Part shown: positions 16,601-22,854 of the stretch, piece by piece
Numbering within the stretch: the first letter of the stretch is position 1
How the letters are laid out: each line of letters opens with the position of its first letter
Assembly: GCA_910584935.1 (NCBI GenBank)
Contig: CAJUDU010000006.1
Coordinates: 1-34,460, forward strand
Source: an uncultured Butyricicoccus sp.
GTDB taxonomy: Bacteria > Bacillota > Clostridia > Oscillospirales > Butyricicoccaceae
DNA length: 34,460 nt
Reading direction: 5' to 3'
The notes under the pieces: model-generated
Told to the model about the DNA's origin: nothing
What the model saw: only the letters and a program-made list of their open reading frames with translations
Database searches by the model: none
Made by a program: the position numbers and the translations under genes

Positions 16601-17848
16601 GGGCAGCGACTGGAGATTGCCAATAGGCATATCATGAGATAACATTAAGGAATCAAGCATACACAGTATAATATCCACAATGCTATTAATATCCTGCGCG
16701 GTATAATAATCGGCGCGGTAATCAAGCTGAAAACGATAGGAATCATGTCCGCCTGTCCAGTCAAGCACGTGTAATGTCAGTAAATTGGTCATTGCGCCGC
16801 CAAAGTGCATGGCATAACGCACGGGCAGCCCATGCCGTTCCAATGCAAAATCCTGATAAGACAGGGTAAAATGAGAAAGTGCGCCTGACCTGCCCTCATG
16901 GGCGAAATCATCCATCAGTTCAGATAAACCATATGCCTTATGTGCCGCTGCAGCACGGCTTTGGGTTTGGATATGCTGGCAAAGTTCCACAAAGGAAGAT
17001 TCAGGTTTCACCTGCACGCGCACAGGTACCGCCATGGTATACATTCCAGCAGCATCCAAATCATCTTGGGTACGGTTTAGCCGTGGGACAATCACACAAA
17101 TATCCTCTGTGCCCAGCAAGCGGGAAAGATATAAGGCATAAGCACCAAAAAACACACAAAATGGCGACACGTCATAGCGGCTGGCAAAACTGCGGACACG
17201 GATTGAAGTGCGCAGCCCAACCGAATGGGATGACCAAATGATTTTATGCCCCACATCAGCGGGCATTGGATGGGGCAGCGCACCTGGTTCAAACCCTTCC
17301 AAATAGGTTTTCCAAAATGCGCCGTCCATATCATTTTGTGGGGCAGTGATTTTCACCCGATTTAAAAAAGAATCAAATGGCAGCGGGATTTTGCCTGCAC
17401 AAAGCGCAAGCAAACGCCCATAAATTGATGTAAACCCATAACCATCGGCAATCAGATGATGGATACGCAGTATGACGGCAGTTTTGCCGGGCAATGTATA
17501 AATAACCGCGTCAAAAAGCGGGCTATCATAAAGATCAAACGGCAGATAAGCCTGTGCGTCAAATGCCATATGCAATTCGGTTTCATCCGCCGCCGGCAGC
17601 ACCCGGCAGGCAAATGGGGTATAGCCCGCGTCATACTGCATCACACCGTCCGCTGTGCGGGTAAAACGAATGCGCAGTGTTTCGGTATGTTGTACAAGTC
17701 CCCTTAGCGCGTCATTGAGCTTGGCAGGGCTTAACGCATTATCGAAAATGAGCAGCACAGCTTCGGTATAAAGCGCTTTATCCGGGCAGCTTTCATTGGC
17801 GAGCCAAATCTGGTATTGGGGCTTGCTAAGTGGATAAAGAGTATTCAT
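13595..17848 (-). CDS. Single-module NRPS, C-A-T-reductase
   Basis: This 1417-residue enzyme carries one complete module. The condensation domain (about 5-430) has catalytic HHLIADG at 130-136. The adenylation domain (about 435-920) has YTSGTTGRPKG at 581-591, NGYGPTE, and Lys914 in SNGKIDK. The carrier domain has phosphopantetheine Ser970 in LGGTS. The NAD(P)H thioester reductase domain (about 1048-1417) has GATGFLG at 1056-1062 and the YLKSK catalytic pair. An N-terminal C domain with one module and reductive release suggests an N-acyl aminoaldehyde or alcohol. The specificity residues read by eye are D-I-F-H-L-A-G-I-G, giving no confident substrate. ATG 17848 is chosen because TGGAGA and the PPTase stop lie just upstream. 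Reductase-ended gut clostridial NRPSs are known to make peptide aldehydes. Confidence 0.95.
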   Translation of the reverse strand: MNTLYPLSKPQYQIWLANESCPDKALYTEAVLLIFDNALSPAKLNDALRGLVQHTETLRIRFTRTADGVMQYDAGYTPFACRVLPAADETELHMAFDAQAYLPFDLYDSPLFDAVIYTLPGKTAVILRIHHLIADGYGFTSIYGRLLALCAGKIPLPFDSFLNRVKITAPQNDMDGAFWKTYLEGFEPGALPHPMPADVGHKIIWSSHSVGLRTSIRVRSFASRYDVSPFCVFFGAYALYLSRLLGTEDICVIVPRLNRTQDDLDAAGMYTMAVPVRVQVKPESSFVELCQHIQTQSRAAAAHKAYGLSELMDDFAHEGRSGALSHFTLSYQDFALERHGLPVRYAMHFGGAMTNLLTLHVLDWTGGHDSYRFQLDYRADYYTAQDINSIVDIILCMLDSLMLSHDMPIGNLQSLPEHEQNRLCQLLAGPVLPFPEDSTIVSMFRAQAAKTPDARALSGKGRSYTFAQLDAASDIAAHNLVAAGITPQSLVAFLLPRTTDLPVILLGILKAGAAYVPVDPTYPQERIRYILSDSHAALLISDTEIPDMTCLPPAVLLAENPQNAALALPQVQPDWLCYIIYTSGTTGRPKGVMVEHRGIANFMQPGNNEFNRDIVANGKGIVAVGSICFDISAFELFATLLNGIPVVLADEESMNNPESLAKSLSESGANILHCTPSRLLAYLDEPAFREAMRGVDIVLAAGESFTQPLLNALSDATSARLYNGYGPTEVTIGVTIGRVTDRITIGSTIAGASVYLLDSNHKLALPGATGEIAVGGNGVTRGYLGRPDLTAERFITLSDGMVQDRVYLTGDHGYALPDGQLVYCGRRDDQVKLRGLRIELGEIERCMEFYDGIRQCAAIVKEIDGREHLCCYYSAEQAQDDTALKQYAGGFLTHYMVPELFLYLPELPQTSNGKIDKHLLMERAIHVERTYVPPRTARERTMCHIFAQTLKLKDEDVSVTDSFFALGGTSLQAAHIVLLAKHEGFNLEYGKIFEHPTVRALVQAIDQDHADMPLEPATPENALCTTQQAAILRDVLYHNHNYQRGLRPLGNVLLTGATGFLGIHILYELLSTTYGKIYCMVRGKNNLTPEKRLKGSLFYYFEDNFASAFGTRLFAIDGNLMNEDIVQLPEGVRIDTVINCAADVSHFGVGNRIRQTNVDGVRNVIKFCKKHHAALVQISTLSVGGFIEQDMADIGVSLSEQRLWIRQDLSNAYLKSKFLAEKMILLEIPNGLRAKIMRVGNLQGRISDGEFQMNRATNGFTKLLQSIVSTGRCPMSMARSWMNFSPVDAVSRAICRMAGSSEEYTVFHIFDSNDLPVSRLLAHLEQIGYPVQAVDDAAFDEFMLHAAEDPAFSGTLDGFLTRVTGGRHMAETPCESGFSIRALEQEGFSWPEITDAYLTAYLTGLDTLGAFQSKDGV

Positions 17849-17853
17849 AGTGA

Positions 17854-18423
17854 TTAAAATCTCCAATCATAGAATGTCGGGGGCAGAACAGGGCGGTTGG
17901 GTACGCATATGGCAAGATGGAACCCGGCAATCCAACCGGGTATCAATCCGAAAGCGGGCAAGGGTGTCAGCCCATCAAAAAGCGCAAAGCCGCCGGCAAC
18001 CGGCACAGCACGGAAGCCATCCCCTGGAAGCTGGAAACGCCCAAAATATTTGAGCCAGCTTTCCCAAAGCGCCCATAAAGGCAGGAATTGTTTTTCGCTT
18101 TGGGCATCCAGCCGCATTTCGCGGGCAAGCCCGCGCCAAGCGGGCATAGGGGCAAAGGGTTCCAAATCCAGCCCAACAGGCTGGTCAGACAGCGCGCAGA
18201 CAGCACGCCCGCCCGCATGGGACAGGCTGATATGCAGCCCTATATTTGGGAAAGAGGGCTTGCCTGCGGCGTCATAATGCAGTGCAGATAAAGGCGGCGG
18301 CACACGGAAGGTATGGGATAAAGCGGCTTCCAGCAAGGCATAGCCTGAAAGGGAAAGCTGCCGGGCTGCGGGCAAAACATCAAGCAAAGCTTTTTGTTTT
18401 TGCCCCGGCAGGCGGGACAGCAC
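17854..18423 (-). CDS. Sfp-type phosphopantetheinyl transferase
   Basis: This enzyme loads the 4'-phosphopantetheine arm onto the NRPS carrier domain. Family motifs are GKPSF, LHISLSHAGG, VGLDLE (normally VGIDIE) and WALWESWLK (normally W-x-x-KEA-x-x-K). It lies 5 bases upstream of the NRPS start, clearly its dedicated partner. The GTG start at 18423 gives 189 residues but has no ribosome binding site and omits an in-frame upstream stretch reading LRIYTAPATGSS that matches the usual Sfp N-terminus. GAGGA at 18482-18478 sits 9 bases before a CTG at 18468, so a non-standard CTG start overlapping the STAS gene's end is plausible. Confidence 0.82.
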   Translation of the reverse strand: MLSRLPGQKQKALLDVLPAARQLSLSGYALLEAALSHTFRVPPPLSALHYDAAGKPSFPNIGLHISLSHAGGRAVCALSDQPVGLDLEPFAPMPAWRGLAREMRLDAQSEKQFLPLWALWESWLKYFGRFQLPGDGFRAVPVAGGFALFDGLTPLPAFGLIPGWIAGFHLAICVPNRPVLPPTFYDWRF

Positions 18424-18470
18424 GGCATCCGAGCTGCCCGTGGCAGGCGCGGTATAAATGCGCAGCAGGG

Positions 18471-18776
18471 TCAGGCATCCTCGATGGTTAAAATATCAGA
18501 AAAACCGGTCATATCCAGTACCTCCATGATTTCCTCAGAAACATGGCGCAGAGCCATGGTGGTATGTTGGCGGGTAACGGCTTTCTGACCAGTCAGCAAA
18601 GAGCGCAGCCCAGCACTGCTGACATAAGCAAGTTCTGTGAAATCTAAGATAATATTTTTGCCGCTTTTAATTTCCTCCAGCAGAGCTGTTTGGAAATCCT
18701 GCGCAGTTGTTGTATCCAGCCGCCCATTGAGGCTTAAAACAATCTGTTCTCCCTGCGTGCTTTTTTTGATATTCAT
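18471..18776 (-). CDS. STAS-domain anti-anti-sigma-type protein
   Basis: This 101-residue STAS protein of the SpoIIAA/RsbV class has the opening strand IVLSLNGRLDTTTAQDF, the helix around LLEEIKSGKNIILDF, and the phosphorylation-site loop LAYVSSAGLRSLL with conserved Ser. In a partner switch the unphosphorylated form binds the RsbW-like kinase and frees its target. ATG 18776 is preceded by AAGGAGA; a longer in-frame start at 18854 lacks such a site. It is the first gene of the minus-strand series leading to PPTase, NRPS, phosphatase and kinase, so antagonist and kinase bracket the biosynthetic genes. Confidence 0.9.
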   Translation of the reverse strand: MNIKKSTQGEQIVLSLNGRLDTTTAQDFQTALLEEIKSGKNIILDFTELAYVSSAGLRSLLTGQKAVTRQHTTMALRHVSEEIMEVLDMTGFSDILTIEDA

Positions 18777-18859
18777 AATGTAAAATCTCCTTTTGGATGG
18801 TGATAAAGTGAAAGTGGCGGTGAAAAAACCGTCAAACAGCAAACAATTATACATTATCC

Positions 18860-18887
18860 ATTATAACTGGGAAAGGACAACAAAAAG
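18860..18887 (-). promoter_or_regulatory. Promoter candidate for STAS-NRPS operon
   Basis: A perfect TATAAT reads on the minus strand at 18865-18860, and a second lies at 18851-18846. Both are in the gap upstream of the STAS start. T-rich TTGT sequences lie further upstream, but no -35 hexamer has ideal spacing. It would allow the STAS-PPTase-NRPS-phosphatase-kinase series to be expressed separately from the response regulator at 18940-19737. Confidence 0.3.
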
Positions 18888-18939
18888 ACAACAGGGGGGA
18901 TTAAAGGGCAGCGTTTGTGAATTGGTGTGCCAGCGGCGG

Positions 18940-19737
18940 TCATTCCGCAGAAAAATAAATGTGTTCCAAATGCCCCGCGGAAAATTCTGCCCAGCTATAC
19001 CCAGGCAAATAATTATGTCGGTAATTTTTCACTGCCTGCGGGTCGCCGTCCAACAAACGGTAGCTGTCACAGTCCAGCAGTTCAGGGCGTACAGCAATTT
19101 GATTATGCGCCTTCACAAGGATTTCTGCCACACCGGCTTGCTCCAGTGTTGTACGCAGGCTGCGGACAATTGTTTGGAAATAATTTTTCCGCGCGGTATG
19201 GTAAACGCCATCTTCCCAAAGCAGGCTGCACGCTTCCCGGGTGGTCAGCCCTGCGCCATGCCTGTCCACCAGGCACGCGAGCAGTTCTTTTGCTTTTGCC
19301 CGGTGAAATGTCAACAGTTTCCCATCTACAAAGACTTCAAAGCCGCCAAATGTCTGAATTTTCACTCGTTTGCGGTATAAAAAAGTCAGTTCCTGTTTGA
19401 GCCGTGCCGGGTCGGCAGGTTTCAGCACATAGCCAGCCGCATGGAGGGCAAAAGCGGGGATTGCATATTCCGCATAGGCAGTGACAAAAATAATGTGCAG
19501 CCCAGGATATTGCTTTAGCAGCATATCTGCAAGCTGAATGCCATCCATATCTGGCAGTTTGGGGTCTAAAAAGACAGCATCAGGCGGGCAGTCCGCCGCA
19601 AAAGCAAGAGTATCCGCGGCGCAGCCCGCCGCGGCATAATGGCAGCCAGGCGCTGCCTGTGCAAGACATTGGCATAACGCATCCCGTGCGACGGGGTCAG
19701 CATCAACAGCAATAAAATTCATAAAAGGGCGAAACAT
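18940..19737 (-). CDS. SARP-like response regulator
   Basis: This 265-residue regulator has an intact receiver domain: acidic pocket Asp12/Asp14, phospho-acceptor Asp58 in VFLDPKLPDMDG, a VTAYAEYA switch Thr, and Lys in LKPAD. A winged-helix DNA-binding domain (about 128-225, with FGGFEVFVDGKLLTF and RAKAKELLACLV) resembles the SARP/OmpR type. The bacterial transcriptional activator domain that often follows is only begun (YLPGYSWAEFS) before the protein ends. It lies just upstream of the STAS-NRPS series on the same strand and is the natural candidate for its activator. No sensor kinase is encoded in the window. Confidence 0.85.
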   Translation of the reverse strand: MFRPFMNFIAVDADPVARDALCQCLAQAAPGCHYAAAGCAADTLAFAADCPPDAVFLDPKLPDMDGIQLADMLLKQYPGLHIIFVTAYAEYAIPAFALHAAGYVLKPADPARLKQELTFLYRKRVKIQTFGGFEVFVDGKLLTFHRAKAKELLACLVDRHGAGLTTREACSLLWEDGVYHTARKNYFQTIVRSLRTTLEQAGVAEILVKAHNQIAVRPELLDCDSYRLLDGDPQAVKNYRHNYLPGYSWAEFSAGHLEHIYFSAE

Positions 19738-19856
19738 CCTTTCCTGAAATAGGATAAAAAATAAGTAAGATGAAAATTAATACATATAAAGAAATATAAA
19801 TAAAAAATAAATAAACAGCTAAAGATTATAATTTTAAGAAATTTCATAAAAAGATG

Positions 19857-19885
19857 TTGCTTTTTGTACTATACTGCGATAAAAT
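19857..19885 (+). promoter_or_regulatory. Promoter for LytTR regulator pair
   Basis: TTGCTT (19857-19862) and TAAAAT (19880-19885) are separated by exactly 17 bases in a very AT-rich intergenic region. The LytTR gene starts about 60 bases downstream at 19948. The same region must also drive the divergent response regulator gene starting at 19737. Confidence 0.5.
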
Positions 19886-19947
19886 AGTACCGACCATGGA
19901 TTATGTTTATTGTCAAAGTGCTCAGTGCCACAGGAGGGATATGCCAT

Positions 19948-20667
19948 ATGGGGATTAAATTCACGATTTGCGTCGCAAATCGCCAGGAAAGTGAACAAAT
20001 CGCCGCATTTTTGCAGGCATGGGCAGAAGAAAATTGCATTGATATACATACCATAGAAGCCGCGCAGGACAGTGTATGTCCGCTGGAAACCGTCGCGGGG
20101 GATGGGTGGATTCTGCTGACAGACAGCACGGTTTTGCAGCAAAAAACATTAGGCATTTTGGCGGATATTCAGCGAGAAAACGAAAATTTTGGCATTCTGC
20201 TGATTTCTGACAGTCAGGATTTCGCAATTGATGGGTATCAATGCCATCCGGATGCGCTGATTGAAAAACCAATTTGCTGGGAAAAGATTTGTGCGGCGCT
20301 TGACCGTTGTTTTCGCTGCTGGAAAAAAGGACAACAATGGCTGAATTTGCCCTTTCAGCACCGGCGGGTGCGGGTGCCGCTGGGACAGATTCATTATGTT
20401 GAAGCTGTTGGGCGCAATTCCATTTTATATTGCACTGGCGGCGCGATTCAGGTGAATTGTTCATTGGGCATATTGATGGAACATTTGCCTCAGCCGCCAT
20501 TTTTGCGGTGCCAGAAAGGGTTTGCGGTACATCTTGGGGCAATCCAGAAGATTGTCGGCGGTGAACTTGTGATGAAAGAAGGACAAATCATTTCCACGGC
20601 ACGCGGAAAACTGCGGCAGATTCGGGAGTCTTATCAAGCCTATCAGCGCCAAAGAGGAGAGGGATAA
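19948..20667 (+). CDS. LytTR regulator with degenerate receiver
   Basis: This is a 239-residue protein. Its N-terminal 120 residues follow the receiver pattern (start FTICVANRQESEQI, end ALIEKPICWEKI), but the phospho-acceptor strand reads GWILLTDSTV without the usual pocket. The C-terminal LytTR domain (about 140-235) has IHYVEAVGRNSILY and PFLRCQKGFAVHLGAIQKI, where the common R-S-x-x-V-N segment is altered. ATG 19948 is chosen because AGGAGGG at 19933-19939 lies 8 bases upstream. It is followed after 2 bases by a canonical LytTR response regulator, suggesting the two work as a pair, perhaps a heterodimer, on promoters nearby. Confidence 0.85.
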   Translation: MGIKFTICVANRQESEQIAAFLQAWAEENCIDIHTIEAAQDSVCPLETVAGDGWILLTDSTVLQQKTLGILADIQRENENFGILLISDSQDFAIDGYQCHPDALIEKPICWEKICAALDRCFRCWKKGQQWLNLPFQHRRVRVPLGQIHYVEAVGRNSILYCTGGAIQVNCSLGILMEHLPQPPFLRCQKGFAVHLGAIQKIVGGELVMKEGQIISTARGKLRQIRESYQAYQRQRGEG

Positions 20668-20669
20668 AA

Positions 20670-21422
20670 ATGCAGCTATCCGTCGCAATTTGTGAAGATT
20701 ATTTGGAAGAACGGTCACAGCTTGGGCGCTTGGTGCGCAATTATGCCACCCAGCGCGGCATAGCGCTGGCAGTTGAATCCATTGCCAGCGGGGAAGATTT
20801 TGTCCGGCTGGTGCAGCCGGGGCGTTGGGATCTGGTGCTGATGGATATTTACATGGCGCCAGGGCATATGGATGGCATGGAAGCAGCCGCGCATCTGCGC
20901 GAGCAGGATGAGGAATGCCTGCTTATTTTTGTCACAACCAGCCGGATGCATGGCGGCGCCAGCTATGCTGTACACGCGGCGGATTATTTATGTAAGCCAG
21001 TCACTCAAAAGACGCTGGATAAAATACTGGATTGGCATTTAGCGCGCCAAAAAGAGCGGTTCCGCACCTTGCGGCTGCGCTGCGACTGGGAGGAACAGGA
21101 TATCCGGATACGGGATATCTGTTATATTGAAATCCAGAAACATACCGCAATCATCCATATGAAGGATAAGGTGCTTCAGACCTCGCGCACCATTACCGCG
21201 TTGGAAGAAGAACTGCAAGGGAGCGGATTTTTACGCTGCCACCGCAGTTATCTTGTCAATATGCACCATATTATGCGAATTGAAAAGCGGGATTTTCTGA
21301 TGGATAATGGGCACAAAGTGCCATTGGGGTCGACGTTGGCAGCGACAGCACGTACCCAGTTTATGGACTGGGTCTTTGAAAACAATCGGTATGGACTGAC
21401 AAAAATGCTTTCCGAAAATTAA
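20670..21422 (+). CDS. LytTR-family response regulator
   Basis: This 250-residue two-domain regulator has a receiver with the acidic pair Glu9/Asp10, phospho-acceptor Asp59 in LVLMDIYMAPG, a VTTSR switch and Lys in LCKPVT. The LytTR DNA-binding domain (about 135-235) has CYIEIQKHTAIIHM and LRCHRSYLVNMHHI. This class commonly controls peptide- or density-regulated exported systems. It is preceded by GAGAGGG and sits 2 bases after the degenerate regulator, forming a two-gene operon closed by a strong terminator. A cognate kinase is not seen. The intact phosphorylation site contrasts with its partner. Confidence 0.92.
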   Translation: MQLSVAICEDYLEERSQLGRLVRNYATQRGIALAVESIASGEDFVRLVQPGRWDLVLMDIYMAPGHMDGMEAAAHLREQDEECLLIFVTTSRMHGGASYAVHAADYLCKPVTQKTLDKILDWHLARQKERFRTLRLRCDWEEQDIRIRDICYIEIQKHTAIIHMKDKVLQTSRTITALEEELQGSGFLRCHRSYLVNMHHIMRIEKRDFLMDNGHKVPLGSTLAATARTQFMDWVFENNRYGLTKMLSEN

Positions 21423-21443
21423 AACAGAAAAATAACTGGGATG

Positions 21444-21484
21444 CCTTGCGGCAGGAACGCACCCCTGCCGCAGGGCGTTTTTTT
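21444..21484 (+). terminator. Rho-independent terminator of LytTR operon
   Basis: A 12-bp stem (21444-21455 with 21464-21475, one G-U) around an 8-base loop is followed by seven T at 21478-21484. It ends the plus-strand LytTR pair immediately before the convergent DUF4157 gene. Confidence 0.9.
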
Positions 21485-21491
21485 GTTGGGA

Positions 21492-22838
21492 TTACATCAA
21501 CCCCATATCAGCATAAAAGTTTTGCAGTTTTTTGCGCAGAGCGGCTTCGCCTTTGGTATATTTTTTCGAATCGCCGCCCATAGACAGCGCCAATGCCGCC
21601 GCCTGCATACTTTGCATGGTTTGGGACATTTGCAGGATACCGCGCCGGTCATCGGCAGAATATGCCTCGCCGGAAGGGGAAGCAGATGCCCGCTGCATTT
21701 GGGGGCCAAGCGCACGGAGCATCATATCATTCATGGCACGGTGCAGGGCTTCTTCCCGTCCGCCAACCATGCCAGCGGGGTTGTTTGTTTGGTCATAATC
21801 GCCAAAGGAACTGTACATATCTCCGCCTTGGCGCAGGGCGTCAATCGCTTCTTGACTGTGGGAAAGGGAGTCCAGATAGGTATCAAAGCCAGAAAGCCCG
21901 ACATCCTGGTATTTTTTCACAGCGCCAGGGTTCATCATTTTATTTGTACCGCGTTTTGTCCCACGGGATTCTTTGTAAGAACCATGGGATTCCGCGCTTT
22001 CCGCTTTATTCATCACAGAAAACAGCCCTTTGCCCTGTTCGGTCAGTTTAGGAACGACATCCCGTGCAACGCCGTCGTGGGCAGCGGCCAGCCCTTCAGT
22101 ATAATCTTTGACAAGGGGCGTATTGCCGCGGAGGAACGCAAACCGCCCGCCATTGCTGACATCCAAGGTTCGGGATGATGCAGTGACAGCTTGCTGTGCT
22201 TCAGGCGCAAGGGCGGAAACTGCCTGGTTCATCGCGGCGCTGTCATAAGTTGGGGAAGCCAGTCGTTCATTGCGGGGGCGCTGAGAAGGCGGCATCATTT
22301 GCGGCGGTTTATCTTTTTTCGCCTGCATAGGGCCGGCGGCGCTGGCAGCGGATACATCTGAAATCGCGCCCACAGGCGCGGCGGATATGGGCTGCCCCAT
22401 GGCAGCCAGCATCCCTTCATGATCGGCGCGGGCTTCCAGGGCATGGCTTTGTAAAAAGCCATGCCCAGAAACTTCGCCGCGTGCCTGGGATACCGCATGG
22501 CTGATTTCATGCCCTAAAAGAGCCTTTCCGCCGGTGCTGGCAAAGTCCAGCTTGCCGGGGGCAAAGGCAATACGGCTGCCCTGTGTGATGGCTGACGCGC
22601 CTGCGTCAGCCACAGCCTGGCTTTCATAAAGCTGAATGCCGGATAAATCCGCGCCAAAGGATGATTCCATCCGGGCGCGGAGCGCGCCGGGCAGGTCAAC
22701 TTTATGCCCCAGCATATCTGGGGCTGGGGCGGCAGCGCCTGCCCGCAGCGCATCCAGCGCGGGCACATCTGGCACAGCCGCCGCAGGCAGGCTGGCAGGC
22801 TGCTCACCAGCCTGCGGTTTCTTTTGATAAGTCTGCAT
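21492..22838 (-). CDS. DUF4157 eCIS cargo/effector 1
   Basis: This 448-residue protein carries an N-terminal DUF4157 domain (about 47-125), the domain most strongly tied to eCIS loci, with LLGHEISHAVSQ (HExxH at 110-114). Its first 175 residues, from the MQTYQKKPQA leader to GPMQAKK, are almost the same as those of the neighbouring gene, while residues about 176-448 are unrelated and unrecognised. That part is helical with a Gly/Lys/Arg-rich stretch (SRGTKRGTNK) and a DYDQTNNPAG segment. The layout fits a payload whose shared N-terminus is needed for loading and whose C-terminus acts in the target cell. GAGGT precedes ATG 22838. No adjacent immunity gene is obvious, as expected if targets are not sibling bacteria. 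Confidence 0.85.
   Translation of the reverse strand: MQTYQKKPQAGEQPASLPAAAVPDVPALDALRAGAAAPAPDMLGHKVDLPGALRARMESSFGADLSGIQLYESQAVADAGASAITQGSRIAFAPGKLDFASTGGKALLGHEISHAVSQARGEVSGHGFLQSHALEARADHEGMLAAMGQPISAAPVGAISDVSAASAAGPMQAKKDKPPQMMPPSQRPRNERLASPTYDSAAMNQAVSALAPEAQQAVTASSRTLDVSNGGRFAFLRGNTPLVKDYTEGLAAAHDGVARDVVPKLTEQGKGLFSVMNKAESAESHGSYKESRGTKRGTNKMMNPGAVKKYQDVGLSGFDTYLDSLSHSQEAIDALRQGGDMYSSFGDYDQTNNPAGMVGGREEALHRAMNDMMLRALGPQMQRASASPSGEAYSADDRRGILQMSQTMQSMQAAALALSMGGDSKKYTKGEAALRKKLQNFYADMGLM
22314..22838 (-). repeat. Shared N-terminal module copy A
   Basis: This stretch, encoding residues 1-175 of effector 1, is nearly identical in DNA sequence to 24301-24825. Differences are mostly single bases, except in the Pro/Ala linker after codon 10. 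High DNA identity, including silent sites, points to recent duplication or gene conversion. Confidence 0.9.
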
Positions 22839-22854
22839 AAAAAATTACCTCGCT

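Noticed and set aside
19738..19856. AT-rich stretch as a possible replication or attachment site
   Set aside because: It is simply the divergent promoter region between two regulator genes; no iterons, direct repeats or tRNA end were found.
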